Positions 52,029 through 60,920 of a stretch of DNA of 64,000 nucleotides are shown piece after piece (position 1 is the first letter of the stretch; the number at the start of each line of letters is the position of its first letter). The translations under genes and the position numbers were made by a program. The DNA is from JANWVO01 sp964458495 (GTDB taxonomy: Bacteria > Acidobacteriota > Terriglobia > Bryobacterales > Bryobacteraceae). The DNA lies in assembly GCA_964458495.1 (NCBI GenBank), contig CAYWJB010000009.1, positions 62,001 through 126,000 of the forward strand, in the 5' to 3' direction. The notes under the pieces are model-generated. The model was not told where the DNA came from. It saw only the letters and a program-made list of their open reading frames with translations, and ran no database searches.

Positions 52029-52558
52029 CGCTGCGCAAGGCGGGCATGGGCGACATTGCGGGCATCCTGCGCCTGATCAATGGCTATGCCTCGCAGGGCC
52101 TGATGCTGCCGCGCAACGGCTTCGAACTGGCGGAGAACATCCGGGACTTCACCGTCGCCATCTCCGGCGGCGCCGTGCAGGGCTGCGCTGCGCTGCACTT
52201 CTACGGCCCCACGATGGCGGAAGTGCGCTCGCTCGCGGTGGACCCCGCTCTGAAAGGCGCCGGAGTCGGAAGGCTGCTCGTGGAGGCACTGGAAGCCGAA
52301 GCCAGGCAGTTCGATCTGGAGTTGCTCTTCGCCTTCACTTACGTGCCGGGCTTCTTCACCCGGCTCGGCTACCGGCAGGTGGACCGCAGCGCGCTGCCGC
52401 TGAAGGCGTGGAAGGACTGTTTGCGGTGCCCGAAGTTTACCGCTTGCGACGAAATCGCGGTCCTCAAGTGGCTCAAGCCCGAATCCGAACTGTCGCGCCG
52501 CCCGGCTGAAGAGGCGGAAGACGCCCTGATCCAAATCCCTGTGTTCAGAACTGTTTAG
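52025..52558 (+). CDS. GNAT N-acetyltransferase, probable N-acetylglutamate synthase
   Basis: The start is TTG 52025, overlapping the argB stop (TTGA). 177 residues. The GNAT acetyl-CoA site is VRSLAVDPALKGAGVGRLLV, and FAFTYVPGFFTRLGYRQVDR is the C-terminal part; both resemble the acetyltransferase domain of ArgA. Its place right behind argC and argB supports a role as the enzyme that makes N-acetylglutamate, the first step. No argA of the long type is in the window. Confidence 0.85.
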   Translation: MTLRKAGMGDIAGILRLINGYASQGLMLPRNGFELAENIRDFTVAISGGAVQGCAALHFYGPTMAEVRSLAVDPALKGAGVGRLLVEALEAEARQFDLELLFAFTYVPGFFTRLGYRQVDRSALPLKAWKDCLRCPKFTACDEIAVLKWLKPESELSRRPAEEAEDALIQIPVFRTV

Positions 52559-52718
52559 CTGCAGCCAAAGGCGCTCGCGGCTCCTGTCGGAGATTTTGGG
52601 TACTACGAGTACCACATTCACCTGAGATTTTTCTGGTGCGCGCGCCACTACTGTGGCGAGAATGGCGGCCGCGCCGTTTTCAACGGAACTCGGTCCCGGG
52701 CGCGGCCGGGGAGGAAAC

Positions 52719-53690
52719 ATGCGCGCCCAGACGGTCGACATTCGCCAGGCACACGGCAGGGTCCTCTGCTGCACGATCTTCCGCCCGGGCGGAAAGAAGC
52801 TCCTTTCCAAAGGGCACGTCCTGAATGAAGAAGATGTGCAACTGCTGGAGACCGAAGGGCTGCGAACGGTCTGGGTGACTGAGCTCGAAGAAGGCGAGAT
52901 AGCCGAAGACGAGGCGGTTGTGCAGGTGGGCGCCGCCATGGCGTGCGGCTCGGCGGAGGTGCGGCTGGCAGCCGGCGGGCGCGCGAACCTGCACGCCACT
53001 GAAGACGTGTGCGTGCTGGTGGATGACGAGCTGTTGCGGCAGATCAACTGCACTTCCTCCATCGTAATCGCCACAGCCGCCAACTTCGCCTTCGCCCGCG
53101 CAGGCGACCGCATTGCCACGGTGAAGAGCGCCCCCTTCGCGGTGGCCCGGCCTGAACTGGAGGTGATCCTTGGCACGCTGAAAGAGCGCGGACCGCTGCT
53201 GCAGGCGCGCCCGGTCCGGAATCCGGTCCTGGGAATCCTCTACAGCGACCACTACGACGGCGAGCGGGCGCGGATGCTGTTCGAGCCGATCGTGCGGCAG
53301 CGGATGGAGCGCCTGGGAGTGCAGCCGCGCTACCGGCTCGCCTGCACGGAGAACGAGAACGAAGTCGTCAAGGCGCTCGGGCATCTGTTGCGGATGAACC
53401 CGGACGTGGTGCTGGTGGCATCCACGACCGCGCCGGCGGGTCCTGAGGATGTCATCGGCCGCTCGATGCTGCGGCTGGGAGCGCATCTCGAACGGTACTT
53501 GGCCCCGGTGGAACCGGGCAACCTGCTGCTGCTCGGATACAAGGATTCGATTCCGATCCTCTCGGCGCCCGGCTGCTTCCGTTCGGCAAAGACCAACGTG
53601 GTCGACCTCGTCCTTCCGCCGCTGCTGGCCCGCTACCGGGTTTCCGGCTGGGAAATCGCCTGCCTCGGCCACGGGGGGCTGCTCGCCTGA
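52719..53690 (+). CDS. Molybdopterin-binding domain protein (MoeA/MobA-related)
   Basis: The start ATG 52719 is preceded by the strong ribosome site GGGGAGGAAAC. 323 residues. The C-terminal half has the molybdopterin-binding fold: LGILYSDHYD, DVVLVASTTAPAGPEDVIGR and a variant of the GNPVS loop (SAPGCFRSAKTNVVDLV). The N-terminal half corresponds to a shortened MoeA-like region. It probably takes part in molybdenum cofactor handling, such as loading or nucleotide attachment, but no other molybdenum gene is nearby. A terminator follows at 53753. Confidence 0.75.
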   Translation: MRAQTVDIRQAHGRVLCCTIFRPGGKKLLSKGHVLNEEDVQLLETEGLRTVWVTELEEGEIAEDEAVVQVGAAMACGSAEVRLAAGGRANLHATEDVCVLVDDELLRQINCTSSIVIATAANFAFARAGDRIATVKSAPFAVARPELEVILGTLKERGPLLQARPVRNPVLGILYSDHYDGERARMLFEPIVRQRMERLGVQPRYRLACTENENEVVKALGHLLRMNPDVVLVASTTAPAGPEDVIGRSMLRLGAHLERYLAPVEPGNLLLLGYKDSIPILSAPGCFRSAKTNVVDLVLPPLLARYRVSGWEIACLGHGGLLA

Positions 53691-53752
53691 ACGGTTCAAA
53701 CCACCTTCCGGGATCCCCCGCAATCTCCTCCTGAAGCGGACCCTGTGGCGAA

Positions 53753-53788
53753 AGGGCCGGATCTCCTCTCCCGAGGAAATCCGGCCCT
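53753..53788. terminator. Hairpin terminator between convergent genes
   Basis: A 10-bp perfect stem AGGGCCGGAT/ATCCGGCCCT with a 16-base loop, with AAA before and CTTT after. It lies between the stops of the convergent genes at 53690 and 53859, so it may act on both strands. Confidence 0.75.
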
Positions 53789-53858
53789 CTTTGTGAATTG
53801 GCTGCAGCCCCGTGCCGCCGGCCTGCCCTCAACCTCACAGCAAGCCGCTTACCACGGC

Positions 53859-54443
53859 TCAGATCCAGCCACCGCCCGCGCGCCCGGGGCGTGCATTGCG
53901 CATGGGCGCGCGCGGCCCGAAGCCGGCGCCCGCGCCGGCGGGCGGCTGTGGCGGCGCGATCAGCCCCAGCGCCACTGCTTGCCGGGCTGCCTGCGCCAGC
54001 GCCATGGACTTCTCCAGATCCGCCAGCTTCTGCTTCTGTTCGGCGGTGAGCAGCGCCAGAGCCTGCGTGCGCATCGTTTCCAGCTTCGCCAGCCGCTGGT
54101 CGTTCAGTTTCTTGATGTCCACGTGGAGCTGCCCGACCTTCAGCGGATCGGGATTGGCCGTCTTCATCAGATCGGCGATCTCCTGCCGCTTGGCCCGGAT
54201 CTGCTCGGCGATCGAGCGGTTCTCTTCAGCCACCTGCTTGCGCAGATCGGTCAGCTGCTGCACCTGCTGATCGGTCAGGCCCAGGTAGTCTTTCAGAGCC
54301 GCCGGCGCAGGCGGCGTCTGCGCGCCAGCCGCCCAGCCGGGGCCGAAGCCGGGGCCGCGCCCCATCCGTTGAGCCGCCGCCGGCAGCGCCACCGCCGCGG
54401 CCAAAACCACCACCGGCATCCACTTCCACAACTGCTTCTTCAT
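53859..54443 (-). CDS. Spy/CpxP-like periplasmic protein
   Basis: A 194-residue protein with a signal peptide (MKKQLWKWMPVVVLAAAVALP, cleavage near AAA-Q). The central part (residues 50-155) is helical with LGLTDQQVQQLTDLRKQ and LLTAEQKQKLADLEKS, the paired LTxxQ motifs of the LTXXQ/Spy family. The C-terminus is Gly/Pro/Arg-rich. It is probably a periplasmic chaperone or metal-stress protein. Divergent from the kinase gene. Confidence 0.8.
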   Translation of the reverse strand: MKKQLWKWMPVVVLAAAVALPAAAQRMGRGPGFGPGWAAGAQTPPAPAALKDYLGLTDQQVQQLTDLRKQVAEENRSIAEQIRAKRQEIADLMKTANPDPLKVGQLHVDIKKLNDQRLAKLETMRTQALALLTAEQKQKLADLEKSMALAQAARQAVALGLIAPPQPPAGAGAGFGPRAPMRNARPGRAGGGWI

Positions 54444-54585
54444 TGCTGTATCTCCTTCATCCTGGAATTCTCGGCAACGCCTTCCACCTCCCTGTGACGC
54501 GAAATTCCAGCCCAGGTTTACCTGCCATGCGGCAGAGGATTTTCAGGTCAAACCTGGAAACTTCGTATACACTGATGGAACCGGG

Positions 54586-56334
54586 ATGCAGCTGGGGCAA
54601 TACCAGGTCTGGGAGGAGATCGGCCGCGGCGGCATGGGAGTCGTCTATCGCGGCTATGATCCTCTGATCGGCCGCGAGGTGGCGCTGAAGACGATCCACC
54701 TGTACGCCATCGCCGACCCTCGCGAGCGTCAGGACATGCAGGACCGCCTCACGCGGGAGGCGCAGTCTGCCGGGCGGCTGTCGCATCCGAACATCGTCAC
54801 CATCTACCAGATCGGCTACGCGGAGCTCCAGCCGGGACAGACCACGGCCTTCCTGGCCATGGAATTCGTTCCGGGCGCGAACCTCTCCGCCCTGCTCGAC
54901 AGCCTGCGTGCCGGACCGCCCGGGCGGATCGTGGACTGCCTGCGGCAAGCCGCAGCGGCATTGGATTACGCGCACAGCCGCGGCGTCATCCATCGCGACA
55001 TCAAACCGGCCAACCTGCTGGTGACGCCGGAGGGCGTGCTGAAGATCGCCGACTTCGGCGTCGCCAAGATCGTCACCCAAACCGTGACCCTGACCGGCAC
55101 GGTGCTGGGCTCGCCGGCCTACATGTCGCCGGAGCAGATCAAAGCGGAGCCGATCGACGGACGCACAGACCAGTACTCGCTGGCCGTTGTGGCCTACGAG
55201 CTGTTCACCGGGCAAAAGCCGTTCGAGGCGGACACGCTCTCGGCGCTCGTCTACAAGATCGCCCAGCAGCCGCCGCCCCCGATGCGGACGGTCCCTCCGG
55301 AGTTGGCGGGAAGGGTGGGGCCGGTGCTCGCGCGCGCCATGGCAAAGGACCCGGCGGCGCGCTTTGCCAGCTGTACGGAGTTTGTGGACGCGCTGGAGGC
55401 CGCGCTGCGGTCACCGGCGTCGAAAAAAGCTGCCCGAAAGGAAGCCCCGCCCCGCGCCGCGCAGGCTGAGGCTGTTCCGGGGATGCGCCAGCGGCGCGCG
55501 GCGCGCTTCTCTCCGCGCGCGATGGCCGCAGCGGGCGCGGTTTGCGCGGGACTGGCGCTGATCGGCTGGATGGCCGTTTCCCTGCGCGAGGAAGCGCCGA
55601 AGGCGCAGTTGCCAGTGGTCACGGAGAATGCGGCTCTGTCCGGCGCGCCTCAGCCGCCTGCGGCGGATACGAGTGCTCCGGCAAGCTCCGCACCCGCGGA
55701 ATCCGTCTTCGAAGCCCGGCCGCGACCGCCCGCCCCCGCGCAACCATCGGCGCCGAGACCCACGGAACCGGCGCCAACGCGGCTGGATCCCGCGCCCGGA
55801 AAGCCCGCGACACCCGGGAAGGCCACCAACGGACCGGCCCAGCCCGCCGCAGCGCGTGCGGGCAAGTCGGAATCCGCCCCCGGAACCAGCCCGCAGCCAT
55901 CGGCTACTGCCAAGTCCGAGCCGCAGGCGTCGCAAATCGCGCCGGGGGTGGCGGAAGCCAAGCCGGAACCGGCGCCACTCGAGCCTCAGCCCAAGCCGCC
56001 GGAGCCGCCTCGCGAACCCGCGCGCACGCCGCCCCGGGTGATGCAGACGGCGCCCGCACCCTACACGCCCGAAGCCTTGCAGAAAGGGCTGGAAGGCTCG
56101 GTGCTGCTTTCGGTGGACATTGACGATCAGGGCATTCCCCGCCGGGCGAGGGTGTTGCGGTCTCTCGATCCGGGCCTGGACCGGAAAGCAATCGAGTCGC
56201 TGGGAGGCTGGCGGTTTTCGCCGGCTACGGAAGACGGGCGCCCCGTGGCTTCCACGGCGAACGTCGAGGTGAACTTCACGCTGGTGGGCGCGCCAAGGCG
56301 CACGCCGCCCTCGCTGAAGAGCCTGAAGAAGTAA
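54586..56334 (+). CDS. Ser/Thr protein kinase fused to a TonB C-terminal domain
   Basis: A 582-residue protein. The kinase domain (residues 5-265) has GRGGMGVVY, Lys in VALKTI, HRDIKPAN and DFGVAK. One transmembrane helix (about 312-333) is followed by a Pro/Ala-rich spacer to about 485. The last 90 residues are a TonB C-terminal domain (APYTPEALQKGLEGSVLLSV, FSPATEDGRPV). In TonB this domain contacts outer-membrane receptors. The fusion implies that envelope contact controls, or is controlled by, cytoplasmic phosphorylation. No ExbBD genes are nearby. Confidence 0.9.
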   Translation: MQLGQYQVWEEIGRGGMGVVYRGYDPLIGREVALKTIHLYAIADPRERQDMQDRLTREAQSAGRLSHPNIVTIYQIGYAELQPGQTTAFLAMEFVPGANLSALLDSLRAGPPGRIVDCLRQAAAALDYAHSRGVIHRDIKPANLLVTPEGVLKIADFGVAKIVTQTVTLTGTVLGSPAYMSPEQIKAEPIDGRTDQYSLAVVAYELFTGQKPFEADTLSALVYKIAQQPPPPMRTVPPELAGRVGPVLARAMAKDPAARFASCTEFVDALEAALRSPASKKAARKEAPPRAAQAEAVPGMRQRRAARFSPRAMAAAGAVCAGLALIGWMAVSLREEAPKAQLPVVTENAALSGAPQPPAADTSAPASSAPAESVFEARPRPPAPAQPSAPRPTEPAPTRLDPAPGKPATPGKATNGPAQPAAARAGKSESAPGTSPQPSATAKSEPQASQIAPGVAEAKPEPAPLEPQPKPPEPPREPARTPPRVMQTAPAPYTPEALQKGLEGSVLLSVDIDDQGIPRRARVLRSLDPGLDRKAIESLGGWRFSPATEDGRPVASTANVEVNFTLVGAPRRTPPSLKSLKK

Positions 56335-56374
56335 CGAGGGGCGAGAAGATCGGCTCGGCGGAGGTACTTCTTAA

Positions 56375-56614
56375 GTGCCCCCGAATGCCGCCGCGCAGCC
56401 GGCCCGAAACCCGGAAGAGCCGTTGCTGGAGCAAATTGAGCGGCTCAGCGCGCTGATCACCGCCCGGGACCAGGAACTGCGGCGGCTGCGGGAAGACCTG
56501 GTGATGCGGGATCTGTACATCGACGAACTGCACCGCGTCTTGCGCCAGCAGTCGGAACGGCTGGAGCGGATCGAGGAGAAGATCCGCCGGATCGCCGCCG
56601 CCGGGGGCAGCTGA
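56375..56614 (+). CDS. Small coiled-coil protein
   Basis: A 79-residue protein from GTG 56375, with GGAGG 10 bases upstream. Residues 15-72 form one charged coiled coil (IERLSALITARDQELRRL and YIDELHRVLRQQSERLERIEEK). No family recognised. It lies 40 bp downstream of the kinase-TonB gene on the same strand and may work with it. Confidence 0.6.
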   Translation: MPPNAAAQPARNPEEPLLEQIERLSALITARDQELRRLREDLVMRDLYIDELHRVLRQQSERLERIEEKIRRIAAAGGS

Positions 56615-56626
56615 CGCGGCGGGGCT

Positions 56627-58216
56627 TCACCCCCGCGCAGGGGGCAGTTCATCGAACTCCACGACGCCGCAGCGCTCCGCCCAGCGCTGCCACTCGGCCG
56701 CCATCTGCTCTACGCGCCGGCGTTCGCGCGGGGCGAGATCGAACAGCTCGGTACGGTCCTCCGCCAGGTTGTACAGCTCCCAGCCCTTGCCGCGGCTCGA
56801 GACCAGCTTCCAGTTGCCTTGCCGGAACGCCTTGTGGCCCTGGTGCTCCCAGAAAAGCCCGGGCGCGTTTCGCGGCAGCCCGCCGCCATGCACGACGCAG
56901 GTGGTCAGCGAGACGCCTTCCGGCGGCAAGACAGGAGCGCCCTGATTCTCCCTGGGGTAGGACGCGCCGGAGATGCGAAGCACGGTGGGCATCAGGTCGA
57001 CGATGTGGCCCACTTCGTGGGTGATGGTGCCCGGCTGCCGGATGCGGCGCGTCCAGGCAGCGATGGCGGGCGTGGAGATGCCGCCTTCGTGCGTGTACTG
57101 CTTGTAGAGCCGGAAGGGCGTGTTCGAGGCGTTGGCCCACGGACGCCGGTAGGAGGTGAAAGAGTCCGCGGGGCCGGGCCGCGGATTGGCGGCCTTTCGT
57201 TCGAGGCCCGAGCCGATGTTTTCTTCTGCGCACCCGCCGTTGTCTGAAAGGAAGAAGACGAAGGCGTTCTCCAGCCGGCCCGCCTTTTCCAATTCGGCAA
57301 GGACGCGGCCGATGCCGCGATCCATCCGGTCGACTTGCGCGGCGTAGACGGCCATGCGGAGATCCCACTCTTCCCGCTCCTTCTGCGAAAGCGAATCCCA
57401 CGCCGTCACGGCGGCGTCGCGCGGCGCAAGCGGCCAGGAGCGGTCCAGCAGCCCCATGGCGATCATGCGTTCGTGGCGCTCCTGCCGCAGCCGGTCCCAG
57501 CCCTTCAGATAGCGCCCGCGGTACTTCTCGATGTCCTCGGGCAGGGCGTGGAGCGGCCAGTGGGGCGCGGTGTAGGCGAGGTACAGAAATAGCGGATTTT
57601 GTTTTGGCGCAGCCTCCCGCACCATGCGCACCGCATGATCCGTGATGGCATCGGTCATGTAGAAGCCGGACGGCGGGGGCGTCCACGGCTCGTTGTCCAT
57701 GGCCATGGTGCGGCCGGGATCGAGGCGGAAGTAGTTCGAGGCGCCGCTGATCAGGCCGAAGTAGCGGTCGAAGCCGCGGTCGCACGGCCAGTGGGGGCGG
57801 CGCTCGCCCACGTGCCACTTGCCGGACATGAGCGTCGTATACCCGGCGGGTTTCAGCACTTCCGCCAGCGTGACGCACCGCCGGTTGAGATAGCCCTGAT
57901 AGGAGGGCAGTCCGCGGTCCTGCACCATGTGTCCGACGCCCGCCTGGTGGGGGTGGAGCCCGGTGAGCAGCGAGGCGCGTGTGGGGCAGCAGCGGGCGGC
58001 GCAGTAGAACTGCGAAAAGCGGACGCCCCGGCGGGCGAGGCGGTCGAGATTCGGCGTCTCGACCTCCCCGCCGTAGCAGCCGATGTCGGAGAATCCCATA
58101 TCGTCGGCGAGGATCAGCACGATGTCGGGGCGCTCATCGCGCGGAGGGGCGGCTCTCGATGCCAAGGCGGCGCCGGCGGAGGCGGCAAGAAAGCTTCGGC
58201 GATCCATCGCCGACAT
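56627..58216 (-). CDS. Arylsulfatase-type sulfatase, Tat-exported
   Basis: A 529-residue enzyme. ATG 58216 has AGGGG upstream, so it is preferred to ATG 58207. The Tat signal is DRRSFLAASAGAALAS. The formylglycine motif is CCPTR (AARCCPTRASLLTG). Metal and substrate residues are in LILADDMGFSD and LSDNGG. It differs from the sulfatase at 40936 in length and motif, so the two probably act on different sulfate esters. It follows gatB by 18 nt on the same strand. Confidence 0.93.
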   Translation of the reverse strand: MSAMDRRSFLAASAGAALASRAAPPRDERPDIVLILADDMGFSDIGCYGGEVETPNLDRLARRGVRFSQFYCAARCCPTRASLLTGLHPHQAGVGHMVQDRGLPSYQGYLNRRCVTLAEVLKPAGYTTLMSGKWHVGERRPHWPCDRGFDRYFGLISGASNYFRLDPGRTMAMDNEPWTPPPSGFYMTDAITDHAVRMVREAAPKQNPLFLYLAYTAPHWPLHALPEDIEKYRGRYLKGWDRLRQERHERMIAMGLLDRSWPLAPRDAAVTAWDSLSQKEREEWDLRMAVYAAQVDRMDRGIGRVLAELEKAGRLENAFVFFLSDNGGCAEENIGSGLERKAANPRPGPADSFTSYRRPWANASNTPFRLYKQYTHEGGISTPAIAAWTRRIRQPGTITHEVGHIVDLMPTVLRISGASYPRENQGAPVLPPEGVSLTTCVVHGGGLPRNAPGLFWEHQGHKAFRQGNWKLVSSRGKGWELYNLAEDRTELFDLAPRERRRVEQMAAEWQRWAERCGVVEFDELPPARG

Positions 58217-58234
58217 TCTACGCCCCTGCGGTGC

Positions 58235-59713
58235 TCACCCGAGCTTCTGCTTCAGCAGCTCGCTCACCTTGGCCGGATTGGCCTGCCCGCGCGTGGCCTT
58301 CATCACCTGCCCGACGAAGAACTGAAGCACGCTCGTCTTGCCGCTGCGGTATTGCTCGAGCTGCCTGGGGTTGGCCTCGATCACCTGATCGACGATCCGC
58401 TCCAGCTCGGCCGCATCGGACATCGCGCGCAGCCCCTCGCGCTCCATGATGGCGCGGGCGCTCTGGCGGGACTCGAACATCTTCGGCAGGATCTCCTTGG
58501 CGAGCTTGCCCGTGAGCTCGCCATCCCGCACAAGGGCGATCAGCTCGCCCAGCTGCGCGGGCGGCACCGGGCAGAGGGCGACGTCGAGCCCCTGCGCGTT
58601 GAGCAGCGCCGCCAGATCCCCGGTCACCCAGTTGGCGGAGGCGCGCGGATCGCCGCAAGACTTCACCACGGCTTCGAAGTATTCGGCCATCTCTCGCGAG
58701 GCAGTAAGAACCTGGGCGTCATATTCGCGCAGGCCGTACTCTTCCACAAAGCGGAGCCGCAGTTGGGCCGGCATCTCCGGCATCGTGCGCCGGATCGATT
58801 CCAGCCACTCCGCGCTCACCTCCAGCGGCAGCAGGTCCGGTTCGGGGAAGTAGCGGTAGTCGTGCGCCTCCTCCTTGCTGCGCATGGAGAACGTCTCGTC
58901 GAGATCCGGATTGTAGAGGCGCGTCTCCTGCACCACCGTGCCCCCGCTTTCAATCAGCGCCACCTGCCGGGAGATCTCGAAAAACAGCGCCTGGCGGAGG
59001 AAGCGGAACGAGTTCAGGTTCTTGATCTCGACCTTCGTGCCAAACCGGGAGGCGCCGCGCCGGCGGACGCTCACGTTGGCGTCGCACCGCAGGTTGCCCT
59101 TCTCCATGTCGCAGTTGGAGACGCCGGCGAACTGCATGGCGAGTTTCAGTTCGGTGAGGTAGTCGTAGGCCTCGTCGGGGCTGCGCAGGTCGGGGGCGCT
59201 GACGATTTCCGCCAGCGGGGCGCCGGTGCGGTTCAGGTCTACATACGAGAAACGGTCGCTGTCGCGGAATCCCTCGTGCGAACTCTTCCCGGCATCGTCC
59301 TCCAGATGGAGGCGCAGCACGCCGATGCGGCACGCGCCCGCGGGCGTCTGAATCTCGACCCAGCCGTTTTCGGCCAGAGGCTGGTCATACTGAGAAATCT
59401 GGTAGCCCTTGGGCAGGTCCGGGTAGAAATAGTTCTTGCGCGCGAAAACGCTGCGGGAGCGGACTTCGCAATGCAGGGCGAGCGCGGCGCGGATGCCAAG
59501 CTCGACGGCGGCGCGGTTCAGCACCGGCAGGGCGCCCGGCATGCCGAGACAGACGGGGCAGACGTTGCTGTTGGGCGCGGCGCCGAATTCGTTGGGACAC
59601 CCGCAAAAGATCTTCGTGCGCGTGCCGAGCTGGACGTGGACTTCCAACCCGATGACCGGTTCGTAAAGCTCGAGCTGCTCGGGCGTGGCCAGCAGCGGCG
59701 CGGCGGTGCTCAT
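58235..59713 (-). CDS. gatB: Asp-tRNA(Asn)/Glu-tRNA(Gln) amidotransferase subunit B
   Basis: The start at ATG 59713 (MSTAAPLLATPEQLE) matches the family; the longer frame runs into the histidine kinase gene. 492 residues. Signatures are YEPVIGLEVHVQL, CPVCLGMPGALPVLN, and KNYFYPDLPKGYQISQYDQP; the C-terminal YqeY-like tail ends VSELLKQKLG. It is the tRNA-binding subunit of GatCAB, which amidates misacylated tRNA. gatA and gatC are not in the window. Confidence 0.97.
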   Translation of the reverse strand: MSTAAPLLATPEQLELYEPVIGLEVHVQLGTRTKIFCGCPNEFGAAPNSNVCPVCLGMPGALPVLNRAAVELGIRAALALHCEVRSRSVFARKNYFYPDLPKGYQISQYDQPLAENGWVEIQTPAGACRIGVLRLHLEDDAGKSSHEGFRDSDRFSYVDLNRTGAPLAEIVSAPDLRSPDEAYDYLTELKLAMQFAGVSNCDMEKGNLRCDANVSVRRRGASRFGTKVEIKNLNSFRFLRQALFFEISRQVALIESGGTVVQETRLYNPDLDETFSMRSKEEAHDYRYFPEPDLLPLEVSAEWLESIRRTMPEMPAQLRLRFVEEYGLREYDAQVLTASREMAEYFEAVVKSCGDPRASANWVTGDLAALLNAQGLDVALCPVPPAQLGELIALVRDGELTGKLAKEILPKMFESRQSARAIMEREGLRAMSDAAELERIVDQVIEANPRQLEQYRSGKTSVLQFFVGQVMKATRGQANPAKVSELLKQKLG

Positions 59714-59747
59714 GCCTTCGATTGTAAGGTCGGCGGCACCTTGCGCG

Positions 59748-60914
59748 TCACCCTTCGGCAGGGATGCGGATTTCCAGCTCGGCGCCGCGCGCGGGATGAG
59801 AGTCCACCGTAATGGTGCCATCCAGCGCGCGCACCCGGCGCATGATGCTCCAGGGGCCCAGACGCAGAAGCTCCAGCTCTTCCAGGCTGAAGCGCCCGGA
59901 GAAGGGGAACCCCGTGCCGTCGTCCTCAATGCGCAGAATGATGGCGCCATCCTGCCGGTCCAGGCTGACGGCGGCGCGCGAGGCGGCCGAATGCTTGCGG
60001 ATGTTGTTCAGCGCCTCGCGCACAATCTGGATGATCTCCGGCCGGGCTTCGAGATCATCGTGCATCGCTGCGGGCGCGGCGCGGAAGGAAGCGGGGATGC
60101 CGGAGTCTTTCTGGAAGAAGCCCACCGTGGACCGCAGCGCGGCGGCCAGCCCGGCGCCGTCGACTTCCACGGGCCTCATGCCGCGGATGAACGTGCGCAC
60201 CTCGGTCACCTGCCGGGCGCAGATCTGTTGCAATTCGCGCAGTTCCTGCATGCCGGCTTCGAGATTGCGCTCCAGCATCTTGCGCAGAATCTCGAGCCGC
60301 ATCTGGATCGAGATGAAGCTCTGCAGCGGCCCGTCGTGGAAGTCGGCGGCAATTCGCTCGCGCTCGTCTTCGCGCGCTTTCTGCGCCTCCACGCGGCACA
60401 ACACCGCCTGGCGCGAGGCCGCCGAAAGCCGCTCGAGCAGGCTCTGCCGCTGCAGGGCGACGATGCAGCCGAACATGCCAAGAATCAGGAGCAGCGGCTG
60501 CAGCCGGTCTATTCCGGCAGGCTGCAGGCTGTTGACAAAGGCGAGCGTGAGCACCGTGGTCAGCAGCACGTCGCGCCACTCCAGCAACGTGGCGGCGGCG
60601 AGGAACAGATAGAAAGCGGCGATCGCCTGGAGCCAGAAGTTCTGCTCGCCGGCAAGCACCACGCAGAGCAGGAACGCCGCCACGTCCAGCGCCGTATTCA
60701 GCAGCCCGCCCCGGTCGACGCGCTCCGCCCAGCGCCAGAAGATGGAGACGAGACTGTAGACGGTGACGACGGAGAGGATGAACACCCACGTGGCCGACTC
60801 GAGCCTCCCGCCCGCCAGCAGGATTCCCAGGCACGCGCCGGTCACCAGCGCCCGCAGCACGCTCAGATAGCGCCGCCAGAGATACGGCAGCACCATCTGG
60901 TCGGCGTGAATCAT
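59748..60914 (-). CDS. Membrane sensor histidine kinase (HisKA_3 type)
   Basis: A 388-residue protein. Residues 15-155 contain about five hydrophobic helices. The dimerisation/phosphoacceptor block is ERERIAADFHDGPLQ with His193. The ATPase domain follows with EALNNIRKHS (N-box) and EDDGTGFPF (G-box). It is of the NarX/LiaS class. No response regulator gene is adjacent. It starts 6 nt downstream of the methyltransferase-like gene, so the two are probably co-transcribed. Confidence 0.9.
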   Translation of the reverse strand: MIHADQMVLPYLWRRYLSVLRALVTGACLGILLAGGRLESATWVFILSVVTVYSLVSIFWRWAERVDRGGLLNTALDVAAFLLCVVLAGEQNFWLQAIAAFYLFLAAATLLEWRDVLLTTVLTLAFVNSLQPAGIDRLQPLLLILGMFGCIVALQRQSLLERLSAASRQAVLCRVEAQKAREDERERIAADFHDGPLQSFISIQMRLEILRKMLERNLEAGMQELRELQQICARQVTEVRTFIRGMRPVEVDGAGLAAALRSTVGFFQKDSGIPASFRAAPAAMHDDLEARPEIIQIVREALNNIRKHSAASRAAVSLDRQDGAIILRIEDDGTGFPFSGRFSLEELELLRLGPWSIMRRVRALDGTITVDSHPARGAELEIRIPAEG

Positions 60915-60920
60915 GCTGGC

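Noticed and set aside
52600..52625. Small hairpin GGTACT-ACG-AGTACC before the molybdopterin gene
   Set aside because: Only 6-bp arms with a 3-base loop and no T-run; too weak to call a terminator or operator.
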